The notes below the pieces were generated by a model. That model had not been told where the DNA came from and searched no databases. It saw only the letters and a list, made by a program, of their open reading frames with translations. Of a stretch of DNA of 64,000 nt, positions 41,841 to 51,360 are shown piece after piece. Each line of letters starts with the position of its first letter. Position 1 is the stretch's first letter. This DNA comes from Pseudomonas orientalis (GTDB lineage Bacteria > Pseudomonadota > Gammaproteobacteria > Pseudomonadales > Pseudomonadaceae), in contig NZ_CP018049.1 in the NCBI RefSeq assembly GCF_002934065.1, positions 3,098,501 to 3,162,500 on the forward strand. Direction: 5' to 3'. The position numbers and the translations under genes were made by a program.

Positions 41841-42112
41841 ATGACTGAAAACCAATTTCCCTATGAGGCCTGGGCGCTGACCGCTGGCTTCGCTCCGAAA
41901 AAGGTCGAGATCGTAGGCATGTACAGCCCAAACGGCTGGATGCAAGCCCAGAGTCGGAAGATCTACCACCAGGCGGACCTTTACACATCCAAGCGCGAAG
42001 CCATTGAGGCCGGATGGCGAAAGCTGGACGACCAGATGAATGCGCTGCGCAAGCGTGAGGCCGCGATCAAAAGAAGAAAGCCACCCTCACCAAGCACTCT
42101 CAAGACCTGTAA
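41841..42112 (+). pseudogene. Small phage protein gene with a frameshift near its end
   Basis: The frame starts MTENQFPYEAWALTAGFAPK and runs to about residue 76 (REAAIKRRK). The zero frame then continues without stop for hundreds of bases, but the -1 frame reads K-K-K-A-T-L-T-K-H-S-Q-D-L-stop, ending at 42112. That ending is what I would expect for this family. One missing A in the AAAA run near 42070 explains the break. It could be a true deletion, an error, or slippage. Confidence 0.6.
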
Positions 42113-42147
42113 CCACCTTCTGCCGCCCAGCGCGGCAAGGACACCCC

Positions 42148-42369
42148 ATGTTCGCTATGAAACTCACCCTGATACTGCTGGGCGCTTTGCTGTACCTGGC
42201 AGGAACCATCGGCTGGTTCGGCTGGCTCGGGCTCGACCTTCTCGGCACCGGCACCACCGAGGCACTGATCTACGCATTCGCCGGCACCTGCGCCTGGCTG
42301 CTGATCACCTTCGGCCTGGCAGTTCACATCATCAAGACAGCGCGGCCCACTGTGGGCGGCGGGAGGTAG
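42148..42369 (+). CDS. Small two-pass membrane protein
   Basis: This 73-residue protein starts at 42148 (MFAMKLTLILLGALLYLAGT) with AAGGAC upstream. It has two membrane helices: LTLILLGALLYLAGTIGWFGWL and ALIYAFAGTCAWLLITFGLAVHII, ending in a short basic tail. It precedes xis by 2 bases. Function unknown. Confidence 0.7.
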   Translation: MFAMKLTLILLGALLYLAGTIGWFGWLGLDLLGTGTTEALIYAFAGTCAWLLITFGLAVHIIKTARPTVGGGR

Positions 42370-42371
42370 GT

Positions 42372-42716
42372 ATGGCAGCAGCAGAACAGCTAAACGACGG
42401 GATCACTGGCGACAAGGTGCCCGAGGCGCAGATGGCCGAGATCCTGGGCACCACCCTCGCCGCCCTGCGCTCCAAGCGTGCCAGAAAGCAGATACCTGTA
42501 GGTGTCTGGAACACTCATTGCGGCAGGATCATCTACAGCATCAGGAGATACTACGAATGGCTCGAAAGCCAATGGGTTTGCCCGCAGGAATGGACCTCCA
42601 CCACGGATCGATCCGCATCCGGTTCATGTGGAACGGCAGCCGGCGGAGTGAAACGCTCCCCTATCCCCCGACACAGAAAGGAATCAAGTCTGCCGCACAG
42701 GTTGTTGATCAAGTAA
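42372..42716 (+). CDS. Excisionase-like protein (Xis)
   Basis: This 114-residue protein has an HTH-type start (EAQMAEILGTTLAALRSKRA) and the RKQIPVGVWNTHCGRIIYSI, RRYYEWLESQWVCP blocks typical of Pseudomonas phage excisionases. GGAGG lies 7 bases before ATG. It overlaps the integrase by 160 bases in another frame, as in compact int/xis modules. It should direct integrase to excise the prophage on induction. Confidence 0.82.
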   Translation: MAAAEQLNDGITGDKVPEAQMAEILGTTLAALRSKRARKQIPVGVWNTHCGRIIYSIRRYYEWLESQWVCPQEWTSTTDRSASGSCGTAAGGVKRSPIPRHRKESSLPHRLLIK

Positions 42717-43750
42717 AAGGCCTGATCAAGCTGGGGCTGCTCGATGACGATAAGTACGCCGAGCTGTTCCCCAGTTCCAGCAACGTATCCGGGGGCAAAA
42801 TCAACTTCGGCGAGTACGCCCAGCTCTGGCTGGACAGTCGCGAGGTAGTGGCCGGCACGAAGGGGAACTACAAGGGAGCACTGAACAGGTACTGGATGCC
42901 GGGGCTGGCCCTGGTGCGGATTGACCTGATCACTACCACCCTGCTCCGCCGGATAATGGCCGCCAGCGAGTGGAAGTCGCCGGGCGTTAAGCGCAATGCC
43001 ATCTCGAAGCTGTCCACCATCCTGAATTCAGCCGTATCTGAAGAACTGATCCCGAAGAACCCAGCGGCAATCCTTGAGCTGCCCAAGCGCAGCAAAAAGG
43101 AAATTGATCCCTTCACGCTGGAAGAAGCAAACCAGATCATCGCGAAGATGTATCAGCACGATCACTGGCCCAGCACGATCTATGCGGCGTTTTTTGAGTT
43201 TGTGTTTTTTACAGGAATGCGTCTGTCCGAAGCCCTGGCTATGCGCTGGGATGCGGTAGACGAAGAGAAGAGGACGGCCCACGTGTGTCGCGGGATCGCC
43301 TTGGGGGAAGTGGTGGAACGTACGAAAACTGGCGGAGATCGCTTCGTTCTGTTGAATGACCGCGCCATGCACGCTCTGCAATTTGCCAGGGAGTACGCAG
43401 AACGTCGGAAAAAAGGGAAAGGCAAGGTGCTGGAAACGCCTTTCATTTTTCCGCCCTCGAAGAACGCGGAGTACGTGAAACAGACATCTGACCTACACAA
43501 ACAGTGGGTTCCGACGCTAAAGGCGCTGAATATCCGTCGTCGGCCGCCATACAACTGTCGTCACACCTATGCGACAATATGCATTATGTCTGGCATGAAC
43601 CCCGCCTTCATTTCCCAGCAGCTCGGCCATAGTGTGCAGATGCTGCTCTCGACTTATGCGCGTTGGATCAACTCAAGCTCGGACTGGAGCGAAATGGAAA
43701 AGCTCCAGATTGGTCCCAAATTGGTCCCAGCTCAAATAAGCGCACCCTAA
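42557..43750 (+). CDS. Tyrosine-family phage integrase
   Basis: This 397-residue recombinase starts at 42557 (MARKPMGLPAGMDLHHGSIR) after AGGAG. It has an Arm-DNA domain, a core-binding domain (FGEYAQLWLDSREVVAGTKG) and a catalytic domain with Arg222 (FTGMRLSEAL), Lys257 (TKTGGDR), Arg335 (YNCRHT; box II His replaced by Tyr), His358 (LGH) and Tyr367 (STYARW). It lies at the right prophage end and should act at an att site between it and the ABC-F gene. Confidence 0.93.
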   Translation: MARKPMGLPAGMDLHHGSIRIRFMWNGSRRSETLPYPPTQKGIKSAAQVVDQVKGLIKLGLLDDDKYAELFPSSSNVSGGKINFGEYAQLWLDSREVVAGTKGNYKGALNRYWMPGLALVRIDLITTTLLRRIMAASEWKSPGVKRNAISKLSTILNSAVSEELIPKNPAAILELPKRSKKEIDPFTLEEANQIIAKMYQHDHWPSTIYAAFFEFVFFTGMRLSEALAMRWDAVDEEKRTAHVCRGIALGEVVERTKTGGDRFVLLNDRAMHALQFAREYAERRKKGKGKVLETPFIFPPSKNAEYVKQTSDLHKQWVPTLKALNIRRRPPYNCRHTYATICIMSGMNPAFISQQLGHSVQMLLSTYARWINSSSDWSEMEKLQIGPKLVPAQISAP

Positions 43751-43790
43751 GCTATTGATAGGTAAAGTAATTGATCTCCACAGCTAACAT
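43751..43790. other. Probable right attachment region
   Basis: The integrase stop is followed after 20 bases by the TTG start of the host ABC-F gene. The core att sequence must lie here or just inside the host gene, but cannot be fixed because the left end is outside the window. Confidence 0.4.
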
Positions 43791-45357
43791 CACCATGCAG
43801 TTCGGCGCCAAGCCGCTCTTCGAGAACGTCTCGGTCAAGTTCGGCGCCGGCAACCGCTATGGTTTGATCGGTGCCAACGGTTGCGGCAAGTCGACCTTCA
43901 TGAAAATCCTCGGCGGCGACCTCGAGCCGTCCGGCGGCCAGGTCATGCTGGAGCCGAATGTGCGCCTGGGCAAGCTGCGCCAGGACCAGTTCGCCTACGA
44001 ACAATTCACCGTGCTCGACACCGTGATCATGGGCCACGAAGAGCTGTGGAGGGTCAAGGCCGAGCGTGACCGCATCTACTCGTTGCCGGAAATGAGTGAA
44101 GAAGACGGCATGGCCGTGGCCGAGCTGGAAACCGAGTTCGCCGAGATGGACGGCTACACCGCCGAATCCCGCGCCGGCGAGCTGCTGCTGGGCCTGGGCA
44201 TTCCACTGGAACAGCATTTCGGCCCGATGAGCGAAGTGTCGCCCGGCTGGAAGCTGCGCGTATTGCTGGCCCAGGCGCTGTTCTCCGATCCGGAAGTGCT
44301 GTTGCTCGACGAACCGACCAACCACCTGGACATCAACACCATTCGCTGGCTGGAAAACATCCTGACCCAGCGCTCCAGCCTGATGATCATCATCTCTCAC
44401 GACCGTCACTTCCTGAACAGCGTGTGCACCCACATGGCTGACCTGGACTACGGCGAGCTGCGCCTGTTCCCGGGCAACTACGACGAATACATGACCGTGG
44501 CGACCCAGTCCCGCGAGCAACTGCTGTCGGACAACGCCAAGAAGAAGGCGCAGATCTCCGAGCTGCAATCCTTCGTCAGCCGCTTCTCGGCCAACGCCTC
44601 GAAAGCCAAGCAGGCCACTTCCCGTGCCAAGGCAATCGACAAGATCCAACTGGCCGAGGTCAAGCCTTCAAGCCGCGTGAGCCCATTCATCCGTTTCGAA
44701 CAGAACAAAAAGCTGCACCGTCAGGCGGTCATGGTCGAGAAGATGGCCAAGGGTTTTGACGGCAAGCCGTTGTTCAAGGACTTCAGCTTCCAGGTTGAAG
44801 CCGGCGAGCGCGTGGCGATCATCGGCCCGAACGGTATCGGCAAGACCACCCTGCTGCGCACCCTGGTCAACGAACTGACCCCGGACGCCGGCAGCATCAA
44901 GTGGACCGACGCCGCGGAACTGGGCTACTACGCCCAGGACCATGCCCATGACTTCGAAGACGACGTCACCCTGTTCGACTGGATGGGCCAGTGGACCCAG
45001 GGCGAGCAGATGATTCGTGGCACATTGGGCCGCATGCTGTTCTCCAACGACGAAATCCAGAAGTCGGTAAAAGTGATCTCCGGTGGTGAACAAGGCCGCA
45101 TGCTGTTCGGCAAGCTGATCCTGCAAAAGCCGAACGTGCTGATCATGGACGAACCGACCAACCACCTGGACATGGAATCCATCGAAGCGCTGAACCTGGC
45201 GCTGGAGAACTATCCGGGTACGCTGATCTTCGTCAGCCATGACCGTGAGTTCGTATCGTCCCTGGCCACCCGCATCATCGAGTTGAGCGCCAGCGGCGTG
45301 ATCGACTTCAGCGGCACCTATGACGACTACCTGCGCAGCCAGGGTGTGGTGTTCTAA
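43771..45357 (+). CDS. ybiT: ABC-F ATPase (YbiT-like)
   Basis: This 528-residue protein has two ABC domains: Walker [10 protein letters not shown] and GPNGIGKTT, Walker [12 protein letters not shown] and [11 protein letters not shown], and the second signature ISGGEQGRM. The first signature is the divergent VSPGWK seen in YbiT. Such ABC-F proteins act on the ribosome. TTG start; AGGT lies upstream. It is the first host gene right of the prophage, so its native upstream region was displaced by integration. Confidence 0.92.
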   Translation: MISTANITMQFGAKPLFENVSVKFGAGNRYGLIGANGCGKSTFMKILGGDLEPSGGQVMLEPNVRLGKLRQDQFAYEQFTVLDTVIMGHEELWRVKAERDRIYSLPEMSEEDGMAVAELETEFAEMDGYTAESRAGELLLGLGIPLEQHFGPMSEVSPGWKLRVLLAQALFSDPEVLLLDEPTNHLDINTIRWLENILTQRSSLMIIISHDRHFLNSVCTHMADLDYGELRLFPGNYDEYMTVATQSREQLLSDNAKKKAQISELQSFVSRFSANASKAKQATSRAKAIDKIQLAEVKPSSRVSPFIRFEQNKKLHRQAVMVEKMAKGFDGKPLFKDFSFQVEAGERVAIIGPNGIGKTTLLRTLVNELTPDAGSIKWTDAAELGYYAQDHAHDFEDDVTLFDWMGQWTQGEQMIRGTLGRMLFSNDEIQKSVKVISGGEQGRMLFGKLILQKPNVLIMDEPTNHLDMESIEALNLALENYPGTLIFVSHDREFVSSLATRIIELSASGVIDFSGTYDDYLRSQGVVF

Positions 45358-45390
45358 GAGCAGTACGTAGCTGCCGGATCAAACTGGTCC

Positions 45391-45486
45391 AAATGTGGGA
45401 GGGGGCTTGCCCCCGATAGCGGAGTGTCAGCCAATGGATGTATTGACTGAGACACTGCCATCGGGGGCAAGCCCCCTCCCACATTT
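45391..45486. repeat. REPIN (inverted REP pair)
   Basis: GTGGGAGGGGGCTTGCCCCCGAT (near 45395) and its inverted copy (45461-45483) face each other across about 40 bases. This is the usual Pseudomonas REP doublet form. Confidence 0.85.
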
Positions 45487-45538
45487 GCTACCGGGTTATG
45501 CCATCATGGCCGCACTGCCCGCCAGCGAATAAGCCCAC

Positions 45539-46711
45539 ATGCCCGCCGCACCCTCCTCCCTGTCGATCACCCTGCAGATCGTCTCCATCGTCTTCTACAC
45601 CTTTATCGCGTTCATCTGTATCGGCCTGCCGATTGCGGTGATTCCAGGCTATGTGCACGAGCATCTGGGCTACAGCGCAGTCGTTGCCGGCGTGACCATC
45701 GGATCGCAGTACCTGGCCACCCTGCTCAGTCGGCCGATGGCCGGGCGCATGTCGGACAATGTCGGCACCAAGCGTGCGATTGTGCTGGGCCTGGCCGGTA
45801 TCCTGATCAGTGGCGTGCTGACGTTCATCGCCGTCCTGCTTGAGCACTTGCCGGCGCTGAGCCTGGGTATCCTGATCGCCGGTCGGCTGCTGCTGGGTGT
45901 GGCCCAGGGTTTGATTGGCGTCGGCACCATCAGTTGGTGCATGGGCGCGGTCGGCACCGAGCATACGGCCCGCTCGATCTCCTGGAACGGCATCGCCTCC
46001 TACGGCGCAATTGCCATTGGCGCGCCGCTGGGGGTGGTGATGGTGGCCGATTACGGCTTCGCCAGCCTGGGCCTGGCGCTGGCGGGGTTGGCCGCGCTGG
46101 GCCTGGTGCTGATCCGCAATAAACCTTCGGTACCGGTGGTGCGCGGCAAGCGCCTGCCGTTCTGGGCGGTGTTCGGCCATATCGCACCGTATGGCACCAG
46201 CCTGTGCCTGGCCTCGATTGGCTACGGCACGTTGACCACGTTTATCACCCTGTATTACCTGAGTCGCGGCTGGACCGGCGCGGCGTACTGCCTGACGGTG
46301 TTCGGCGCGTGTTTCATTGTGTCGCGCCTGGTGTTTATTTCCGCCATCAGCCGCGTCGGTGGTTTTACCGCCGCCATCGCCTGCATGGTCATCGAAACCC
46401 TGGGCCTCGCGCTGCTGTGGTTGGCGCCGTCGACCGGCGTGGCGTTGATTGGCGCAGGGTTGGCCGGCGTCGGTTTGTCACTGGTCTACCCGGCGCTTGG
46501 CGTGGAAGCCATCAAGCGCGTGCCGGACAGCAGCCGGGGCGCCGGGCTGAGTGCGTTTGCGGTGTTTTTCGACCTGTCCCTGGCGATTGCCGGGCCGTTG
46601 ATGGGCGCCGTGGCACTGAACCTCGGCTACGACTGGATCTTCTTCTGCGCGGCGCTGCTGTCAGTGACCGCGCTGGTACTGACCGTGCAGCTCAAGCGTC
46701 GCGCTTACTGA
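45539..46711 (+). CDS. MFS transporter (YhhS-like)
   Basis: This 390-residue protein has 12 predicted membrane helices and an MFS loop motif (GRMSDNVGTKRAIVLG). The region MPAAPSSLSITLQIVSIVFY and the GRLLLGVAQGLIGVGTISWC segment resemble YhhS/UPF0226 transporters. Substrate unknown. It is convergent with the hydrolase gene, overlapping by 7 bases. Confidence 0.85.
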   Translation: MPAAPSSLSITLQIVSIVFYTFIAFICIGLPIAVIPGYVHEHLGYSAVVAGVTIGSQYLATLLSRPMAGRMSDNVGTKRAIVLGLAGILISGVLTFIAVLLEHLPALSLGILIAGRLLLGVAQGLIGVGTISWCMGAVGTEHTARSISWNGIASYGAIAIGAPLGVVMVADYGFASLGLALAGLAALGLVLIRNKPSVPVVRGKRLPFWAVFGHIAPYGTSLCLASIGYGTLTTFITLYYLSRGWTGAAYCLTVFGACFIVSRLVFISAISRVGGFTAAIACMVIETLGLALLWLAPSTGVALIGAGLAGVGLSLVYPALGVEAIKRVPDSSRGAGLSAFAVFFDLSLAIAGPLMGAVALNLGYDWIFFCAALLSVTALVLTVQLKRRAY

Positions 46712-47742
46712 TCAGCGGTCTGTAGCCCGGCGCGGGTCGCCTCGCCGAGGGTGTGACTGAAAAAGCGCCCGGCCTCGGAGATCAGGTCGCGGTGGATGCC
46801 CTCACGGTCGACGCCATCGGCATCGGTACAGATGGCCGGCATCGTCGCCAATTGATCGCTGTCACACGGCGCCATGAACACGAAGTGCCCTGCCCCGGCC
46901 AGCAGTTTGAAGTCCGGCGGCTGCGGCAGTTTGCGCGCCAGGGCGGCCGCGTTCTTGTCCACGGCCACCAACTGGTCGCCATCGCCGCTGTAGAGCAGCA
47001 CCGGTACGTGCACGTCGGCCAGGGTATGGCGACCGAACATCAGGCTCAGCGGCGCCATCAGCATCAGCGCATGGATGCGCGGATCAGCCTGGGGCTGCAA
47101 GTCGTCACGGTCGACCACCAGCTCGCCCTTGGTGGTGCAGGCATCACGGTCCTCCGGACGCTGCTGGCAATAGCGGCGCAGGCGCTCGAAATCCGGTTTG
47201 GCACCCGCCAGGATCAACGCGGTTTCGCCGCCGGCCGAATAGCCGATCACACCCACCTGGTCGATGTCGACGAAGGGCGACAGCATCGGGTCGTTCAACG
47301 CCGCAGTGATGGCCTGTGAAATCTGGATCGGGCGACCATACAAATTGCTCACGGTGCCCAGGCGGCTGTGGTCCTGGTAGTTGTCGCCGGGATGCAGCAC
47401 CGCCACCACCACAAAGCCCTTGCGCGCCAGCGAGGTGGCGAGGTCATGCAGGGCCAGCGGTGTGCCGGTATTGCCATGAGACAGCATCAGCATCGGGAAA
47501 CGGCCGATGGCCACCTTGGCGTCTTCGCCAGCCGCCACATGGTAGGGGCCCAGCGCCGTGGTGTGTTCGGCGTCGGTGGAAGGGTAAAACGCAATAGCCT
47601 TCATCGGCTGCGAATCCAGCGGGTCGAGAATGCTCATGCGATGAAAGCCCACGCTCCAATGCGGGTGCGGCGCAGGCGCGGCGTGCACTGAAAGCAGGCC
47701 GCCGCACAGGGAAAGAACCAAAACAGCACAGAGACGCATCAT
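46705..47742 (-). CDS. Secreted alpha/beta hydrolase
   Basis: This 345-residue protein has a signal peptide (MRLCAVLVLSLCGGLLSVHA) and an alpha/beta hydrolase domain. The GYSAGG nucleophile elbow, HGNTGTPLALHDLATSLARKG and a late GAGHFVFMAPCDS with the catalytic His are typical of the dienelactone/PAF-acetylhydrolase-like clan. Likely periplasmic; substrate unknown. Confidence 0.82.
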   Translation of the reverse strand: MMRLCAVLVLSLCGGLLSVHAAPAPHPHWSVGFHRMSILDPLDSQPMKAIAFYPSTDAEHTTALGPYHVAAGEDAKVAIGRFPMLMLSHGNTGTPLALHDLATSLARKGFVVVAVLHPGDNYQDHSRLGTVSNLYGRPIQISQAITAALNDPMLSPFVDIDQVGVIGYSAGGETALILAGAKPDFERLRRYCQQRPEDRDACTTKGELVVDRDDLQPQADPRIHALMLMAPLSLMFGRHTLADVHVPVLLYSGDGDQLVAVDKNAAALARKLPQPPDFKLLAGAGHFVFMAPCDSDQLATMPAICTDADGVDREGIHRDLISEAGRFFSHTLGEATRAGLQTADQ

Positions 47743-47933
47743 GGGATGTCCACCTTTGCTGCATGAGAACCGGCAGGCCGTCTAAAAATTCCCGGGTATT
47801 GAGCCACGTTTGCATAACCTGGGCCATAACGGCGAAAAACTCCGTACTCCGCTCGCGCTCAGGCGATCAGAATACAGAGTTTAGGCGCCCGGCTTCAGAT
47901 TGACACCGGGCGAGGCGAACATTTACACAAGCC

Positions 47934-48545
47934 TTACGCGGCGGCGAACAATTGCTCGCTGATCTGCACGTTGGCATCGCTCAACGCTTTGCTGCGCATT
48001 TCATCACCGTAGGCCAGGCCTTCGGCGCGTACGATTTCGATATCGGTGATGCCGAGGAAGCCGAACAGCAGCTTCAAGTAGCCCTCATGGGCGGCACCGG
48101 ATGCCTGGCCGGCATGCAGGCCGCCGGCGGTGGAGACGATGATGACTTTCTTGTTGCCGCACAGGCCTTCAGGACCGGCTTCGGTGTAGCGGAAGGTCTG
48201 GCCGGCGACGGCGATACGGTCGATCCAGGCTTTGAGTTGGGTCGGGATGGTGAAGTTGTACATCGGCGCACCCACCACCACGGCATCGGCGGCGAGGAAC
48301 TCAGCCAGCGACGATGCACTCAGTTCGGCTTCATGCTTTTGCGCGGCATCGCGCAGTTCGGCGGCGGTGCCCAAGGCGCCCAGGGTCGCACCGGAAAAAT
48401 GATTGATGCCTTCGCTGGCCAGGTCACGGTAAGTCACTTCCACGCCCGGCTCGGCGGCTTGCCATGCCTTGACCACGCCGGCGCTGAGCTGACGCGAAGC
48501 CGAGTTGTCGCCGAGGATGCTGGAATCGATATGCAACAGTTTCAT
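47934..48545 (-). CDS. azoR: FMN-dependent NADH azoreductase
   Basis: This 203-residue flavodoxin-like enzyme begins [20 protein letters not shown], with the FMN site at [26 protein letters not shown] and STAGGLHAG. It reduces azo compounds and quinones with NADH. GGAGACC precedes ATG. Divergent from a LysR gene across a 125-base intergenic region that probably carries its regulation. Confidence 0.93.
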   Translation of the reverse strand: MKLLHIDSSILGDNSASRQLSAGVVKAWQAAEPGVEVTYRDLASEGINHFSGATLGALGTAAELRDAAQKHEAELSASSLAEFLAADAVVVGAPMYNFTIPTQLKAWIDRIAVAGQTFRYTEAGPEGLCGNKKVIIVSTAGGLHAGQASGAAHEGYLKLLFGFLGITDIEIVRAEGLAYGDEMRSKALSDANVQISEQLFAAA

Positions 48546-48641
48546 GGTGGGGTCTCCGAGGTGGGATCGACAGGGGCGATCAGATGGTGGTGATGCTACG
48601 CACCTAATCAATCATCGATAAGCCACCTGGAATGCGATAGA

Positions 48642-48661
48642 TTGTCCCACTGACAGGACAA
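48642..48661. promoter_or_regulatory. Candidate LysR-type operator
   Basis: TTGTCC and GGACAA arms are separated by CACTGACA. The perfect 6-base arms lie between divergent azoR and the LysR gene, close to the regulator start. Confidence 0.5.
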
Positions 48662-48671
48662 TGGGCACCGC

Positions 48672-49580
48672 ATGCAAGACCTTAACGACCTTTATTACTT
48701 TGCCAAAGTCGTCGAAGCCGGCGGTTTCGCCGCCGCCGGGCGTTTATTGGGGATTCCCAAGTCGCGGCTGTCGCGGCGCATTGCCGAGCTGGAGGAGCGC
48801 CTGGGCGCACGCCTGCTGCAACGCACCACGCGGCAACTGACCCTGACCGCCGTCGGCGAACGCTACCTGCGCCACTGCCAGGCAATGCTGGTGGAGGCGG
48901 AAATGGCCGATGAGGCCGTGGCCAGCATGTCCACCGAGCCCCGGGGGCGCCTACGGGTCACGTGCCCGGTCGGGCTGGCTCAGCAGATCATGCCGGAACT
49001 GGTGGCCGGGTTTCTCGCCGCGCACCCGCTGGTGCAGTTGGACATGACGCTGGTGAATCGTCGCGTCGACCTGGTGGCCGAAGGCATCGACGTGGCGTTG
49101 CGCGTACGCGAGTTGGGCGACGAAGACACGCTGCTGGTCACCAAACGCCTGCGCCGGGCGCAAACTGTGCTGGTGGCGAGCCCGGCACTCCTGCGTGACC
49201 GCCGGGTAGAGACCCTGGAAGACCTCAGGCAATTGCCGATCATGGGTGCACTCGAGGCGGACCGCATGGTGCACCAGCGCATCATCGACCCCCAGGGCAA
49301 CGCCCATGAGCTGGTCATGGAGGCTCGCCTGGGCATCGAAGACTTCATCGTACGCAAGACCAGCGCCCTCATGGGCGTGGGCTTCACGGTGCTGCCGATG
49401 ATGGATTGCGAAGAAGAACTGGCCAACGGCCGGCTGGTGCAACTGTTGCCGCAATGGTCGTTACCCGGTGGCTGGCTGCAGGCCGTGTACCCGCATCGGC
49501 GCGGCGTGCTGCCGGCCATTCGCGCCTGGATCGACTATATGGAAGAGGGTTTCAAAGGCTGCGGAGACCGTCTGTTATGA
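48672..49580 (+). CDS. LysR-family regulator
   Basis: This 302-residue regulator has an N-terminal HTH (MQDLNDLYYFAKVVEAGGFA, AGRLLGIPKSRLSRRIAELE) and a C-terminal effector domain. Divergence from azoR suggests it controls azoR, likely in response to quinones or related stress. The following MmcQ-like gene starts within its last codons. Confidence 0.92.
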   Translation: MQDLNDLYYFAKVVEAGGFAAAGRLLGIPKSRLSRRIAELEERLGARLLQRTTRQLTLTAVGERYLRHCQAMLVEAEMADEAVASMSTEPRGRLRVTCPVGLAQQIMPELVAGFLAAHPLVQLDMTLVNRRVDLVAEGIDVALRVRELGDEDTLLVTKRLRRAQTVLVASPALLRDRRVETLEDLRQLPIMGALEADRMVHQRIIDPQGNAHELVMEARLGIEDFIVRKTSALMGVGFTVLPMMDCEEELANGRLVQLLPQWSLPGGWLQAVYPHRRGVLPAIRAWIDYMEEGFKGCGDRLL

Positions 49581-49939
49581 GCATGACCGAAGCACAAGTC
49601 GCGGCGTTCTGCCTGAGCCTGCCAGGGGCGCGCGAGGACTACAAATGGGGCGGCGTGCGGGTATTCTCGATTGCCGGCAACAAGATGTTCGCGCTGCAGA
49701 ACCTGCGCGGCGACTCCCTGGCGTTCAAGGTCGACAAGGCACTGTTCCTCGGCCACGTTGATCGCCCGGGCATCCACCCGGCGCCGTACCTGGCACGTGC
49801 GCAGTGGATCATCATGAACACGCCCTACCCGCTCGGTTCCGAGGAACTGCGTGGCTTGTTGCAGCGCTCGCACCAGCTGGTGGTGAGCAAGCTGCCCAAG
49901 CGCACACAGGTCGGGTTGGTGCTAGAGGATCGACAGTAG
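49577..49939 (+). CDS. MmcQ/YjbR family protein
   Basis: This 120-residue protein begins MSMTEAQVAAFCLSLPGARE and has DYKWGGVRVFSIAGNKMFAL and [16 protein letters not shown], typical of MmcQ/YjbR double-winged folds. A DNA-binding role is often proposed. It overlaps the LysR stop by 4 bases and is convergent with the DUF1294 gene. Confidence 0.88.
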   Translation: MSMTEAQVAAFCLSLPGAREDYKWGGVRVFSIAGNKMFALQNLRGDSLAFKVDKALFLGHVDRPGIHPAPYLARAQWIIMNTPYPLGSEELRGLLQRSHQLVVSKLPKRTQVGLVLEDRQ

Positions 49940-50305
49940 CGTGCCGCCGAGAAACAGTTGGTCCAGCCAGAACACCTGGTGCAGCAGCACGATCACCCAG
50001 AACAGCACCTGGTAGGACACCTTGCGCGTCTTGTGCCGGAACACCTGCTGCGCGATCAATGCCCCCGGCCAACCGCCCGCCAGCTCGACGGCGTGCAGGA
50101 TGTTTTCCGGGACGCGCCGGCCCTCGGTCTGCGCCTTGCGCTTGTCGCTCCAGTACAGAAAGAACGCCATCACGCTGACCACGCCGTAGGCTGCCAGCGG
50201 GATCACGGTTTCGCCGCGCTGCCACAGCAGCGCCGAACCCAGCAGCGGCGCCGCGCACAGCAGCACCAGGAGCAACGCTTTCAGGCGTGGGTGCTGAATG
50301 TTCAT
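49922..50305 (-). CDS. DUF1294 membrane protein
   Basis: This 127-residue protein has four membrane helices and the DUF1294 signature [20 protein letters not shown] followed by [20 protein letters not shown]. Often fused to a cold-shock domain in other bacteria; here only the membrane part is present. It starts at 50305, overlapping the uppP stop by 4 bases. Confidence 0.85.
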   Translation of the reverse strand: MNIQHPRLKALLLVLLCAAPLLGSALLWQRGETVIPLAAYGVVSVMAFFLYWSDKRKAQTEGRRVPENILHAVELAGGWPGALIAQQVFRHKTRKVSYQVLFWVIVLLHQVFWLDQLFLGGTLLSIL

Positions 50306-51132
50306 GGCTTGACGGCGGTCCAGTCGATCCAGCCGAATTGCCAGGTCGCCAGGATCACCAGGCCGAACGCGATGCGGTACCAGGCAAAGGCCGCATAGCT
50401 GTGGTTGGCGATGAATTTGAGCAGGCCCTTGACCGCGATCATCGCGAAGATGAACGAGGTGACAAAGCCAATGGCGAACACCGGCAGGTCCGCCGGCTGG
50501 AACAGGTCGCGGTATTTGTAGCCCGAGTAAAGCGCAGCACCGACCATGGTCGGCATGGCCAGGAAGAACGAAAACTCGGTAGCGGTTTTGCGCGACAGGC
50601 CGAACAACAGGCCGCCGATGATGGTTGCACCGGAGCGTGATGTGCCCGGGATCATGGCCAGGCACTGGGCCACGCCGACCTTGAGAGCGTCTTTCCAGGT
50701 GATCTCGTCGACGGTTTGCGCATGCACCGCATGTTGGCGACGTTCCGCCCACAACATGATCACACCGCCCACCACCAGGGCCGTGGCCACGGTGATCGGG
50801 TTGAACAGGTAATGCTTGATCAGGTCAGCGAAAATCACCCCCAGCACCACCGCCGGCAACACCGCGATGATCAGGTTCACAGTGAAACGCTGGGCGTTGC
50901 GCTGGGTGGGCAAGCCGATGACCACGTCGAGGATCTTGCGCCGGAATTCCCAGACCACGGCGAGGATCGCGCCCAGCTGGATAATGATATTGAATGCCTC
51001 GAAACGCTCGCCGCCGAAGTTGATCAGGTCGGCGACGATGATCTGGTGGCCGGTGCTGGAGATCGGCAGAAACTCCGTCAGCCCCTCGACCACGCCAAGA
51101 ATCAGTGCCTGTATGGCGGTCCAAAAATCCAT
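50302..51132 (-). CDS. uppP: Undecaprenyl-diphosphatase
   Basis: This 276-residue BacA-type membrane enzyme recycles the peptidoglycan lipid carrier. The signature [14 protein letters not shown] (residues about 16-29) and the second [20 protein letters not shown] motif carry the catalytic Glu, Ser and Arg. The start at 51132 follows GGAGAAAG. Confidence 0.95.
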   Translation of the reverse strand: MDFWTAIQALILGVVEGLTEFLPISSTGHQIIVADLINFGGERFEAFNIIIQLGAILAVVWEFRRKILDVVIGLPTQRNAQRFTVNLIIAVLPAVVLGVIFADLIKHYLFNPITVATALVVGGVIMLWAERRQHAVHAQTVDEITWKDALKVGVAQCLAMIPGTSRSGATIIGGLLFGLSRKTATEFSFFLAMPTMVGAALYSGYKYRDLFQPADLPVFAIGFVTSFIFAMIAVKGLLKFIANHSYAAFAWYRIAFGLVILATWQFGWIDWTAVKP

Positions 51133-51360
51133 GCTTTCTCCAAAGGTCACGCGCCTGGCGTGCCTCCTAGTGTTTTTTAAAGTTCACTGACAACGAGCGC
51201 AGTGCAGCGCCCGGCGTTGATTCTCAATGCCGGAATGCAAAAATTCCGTGAAAAATCAGGCAGTACTCAGGTTTTTCGACTTCGGGCCGAAAGCCTATCA
51301 GACAAGCCGCAAAAGTCGATGCAACACCCACAATTATAAAAGGCACGGAGTGACAGGACG

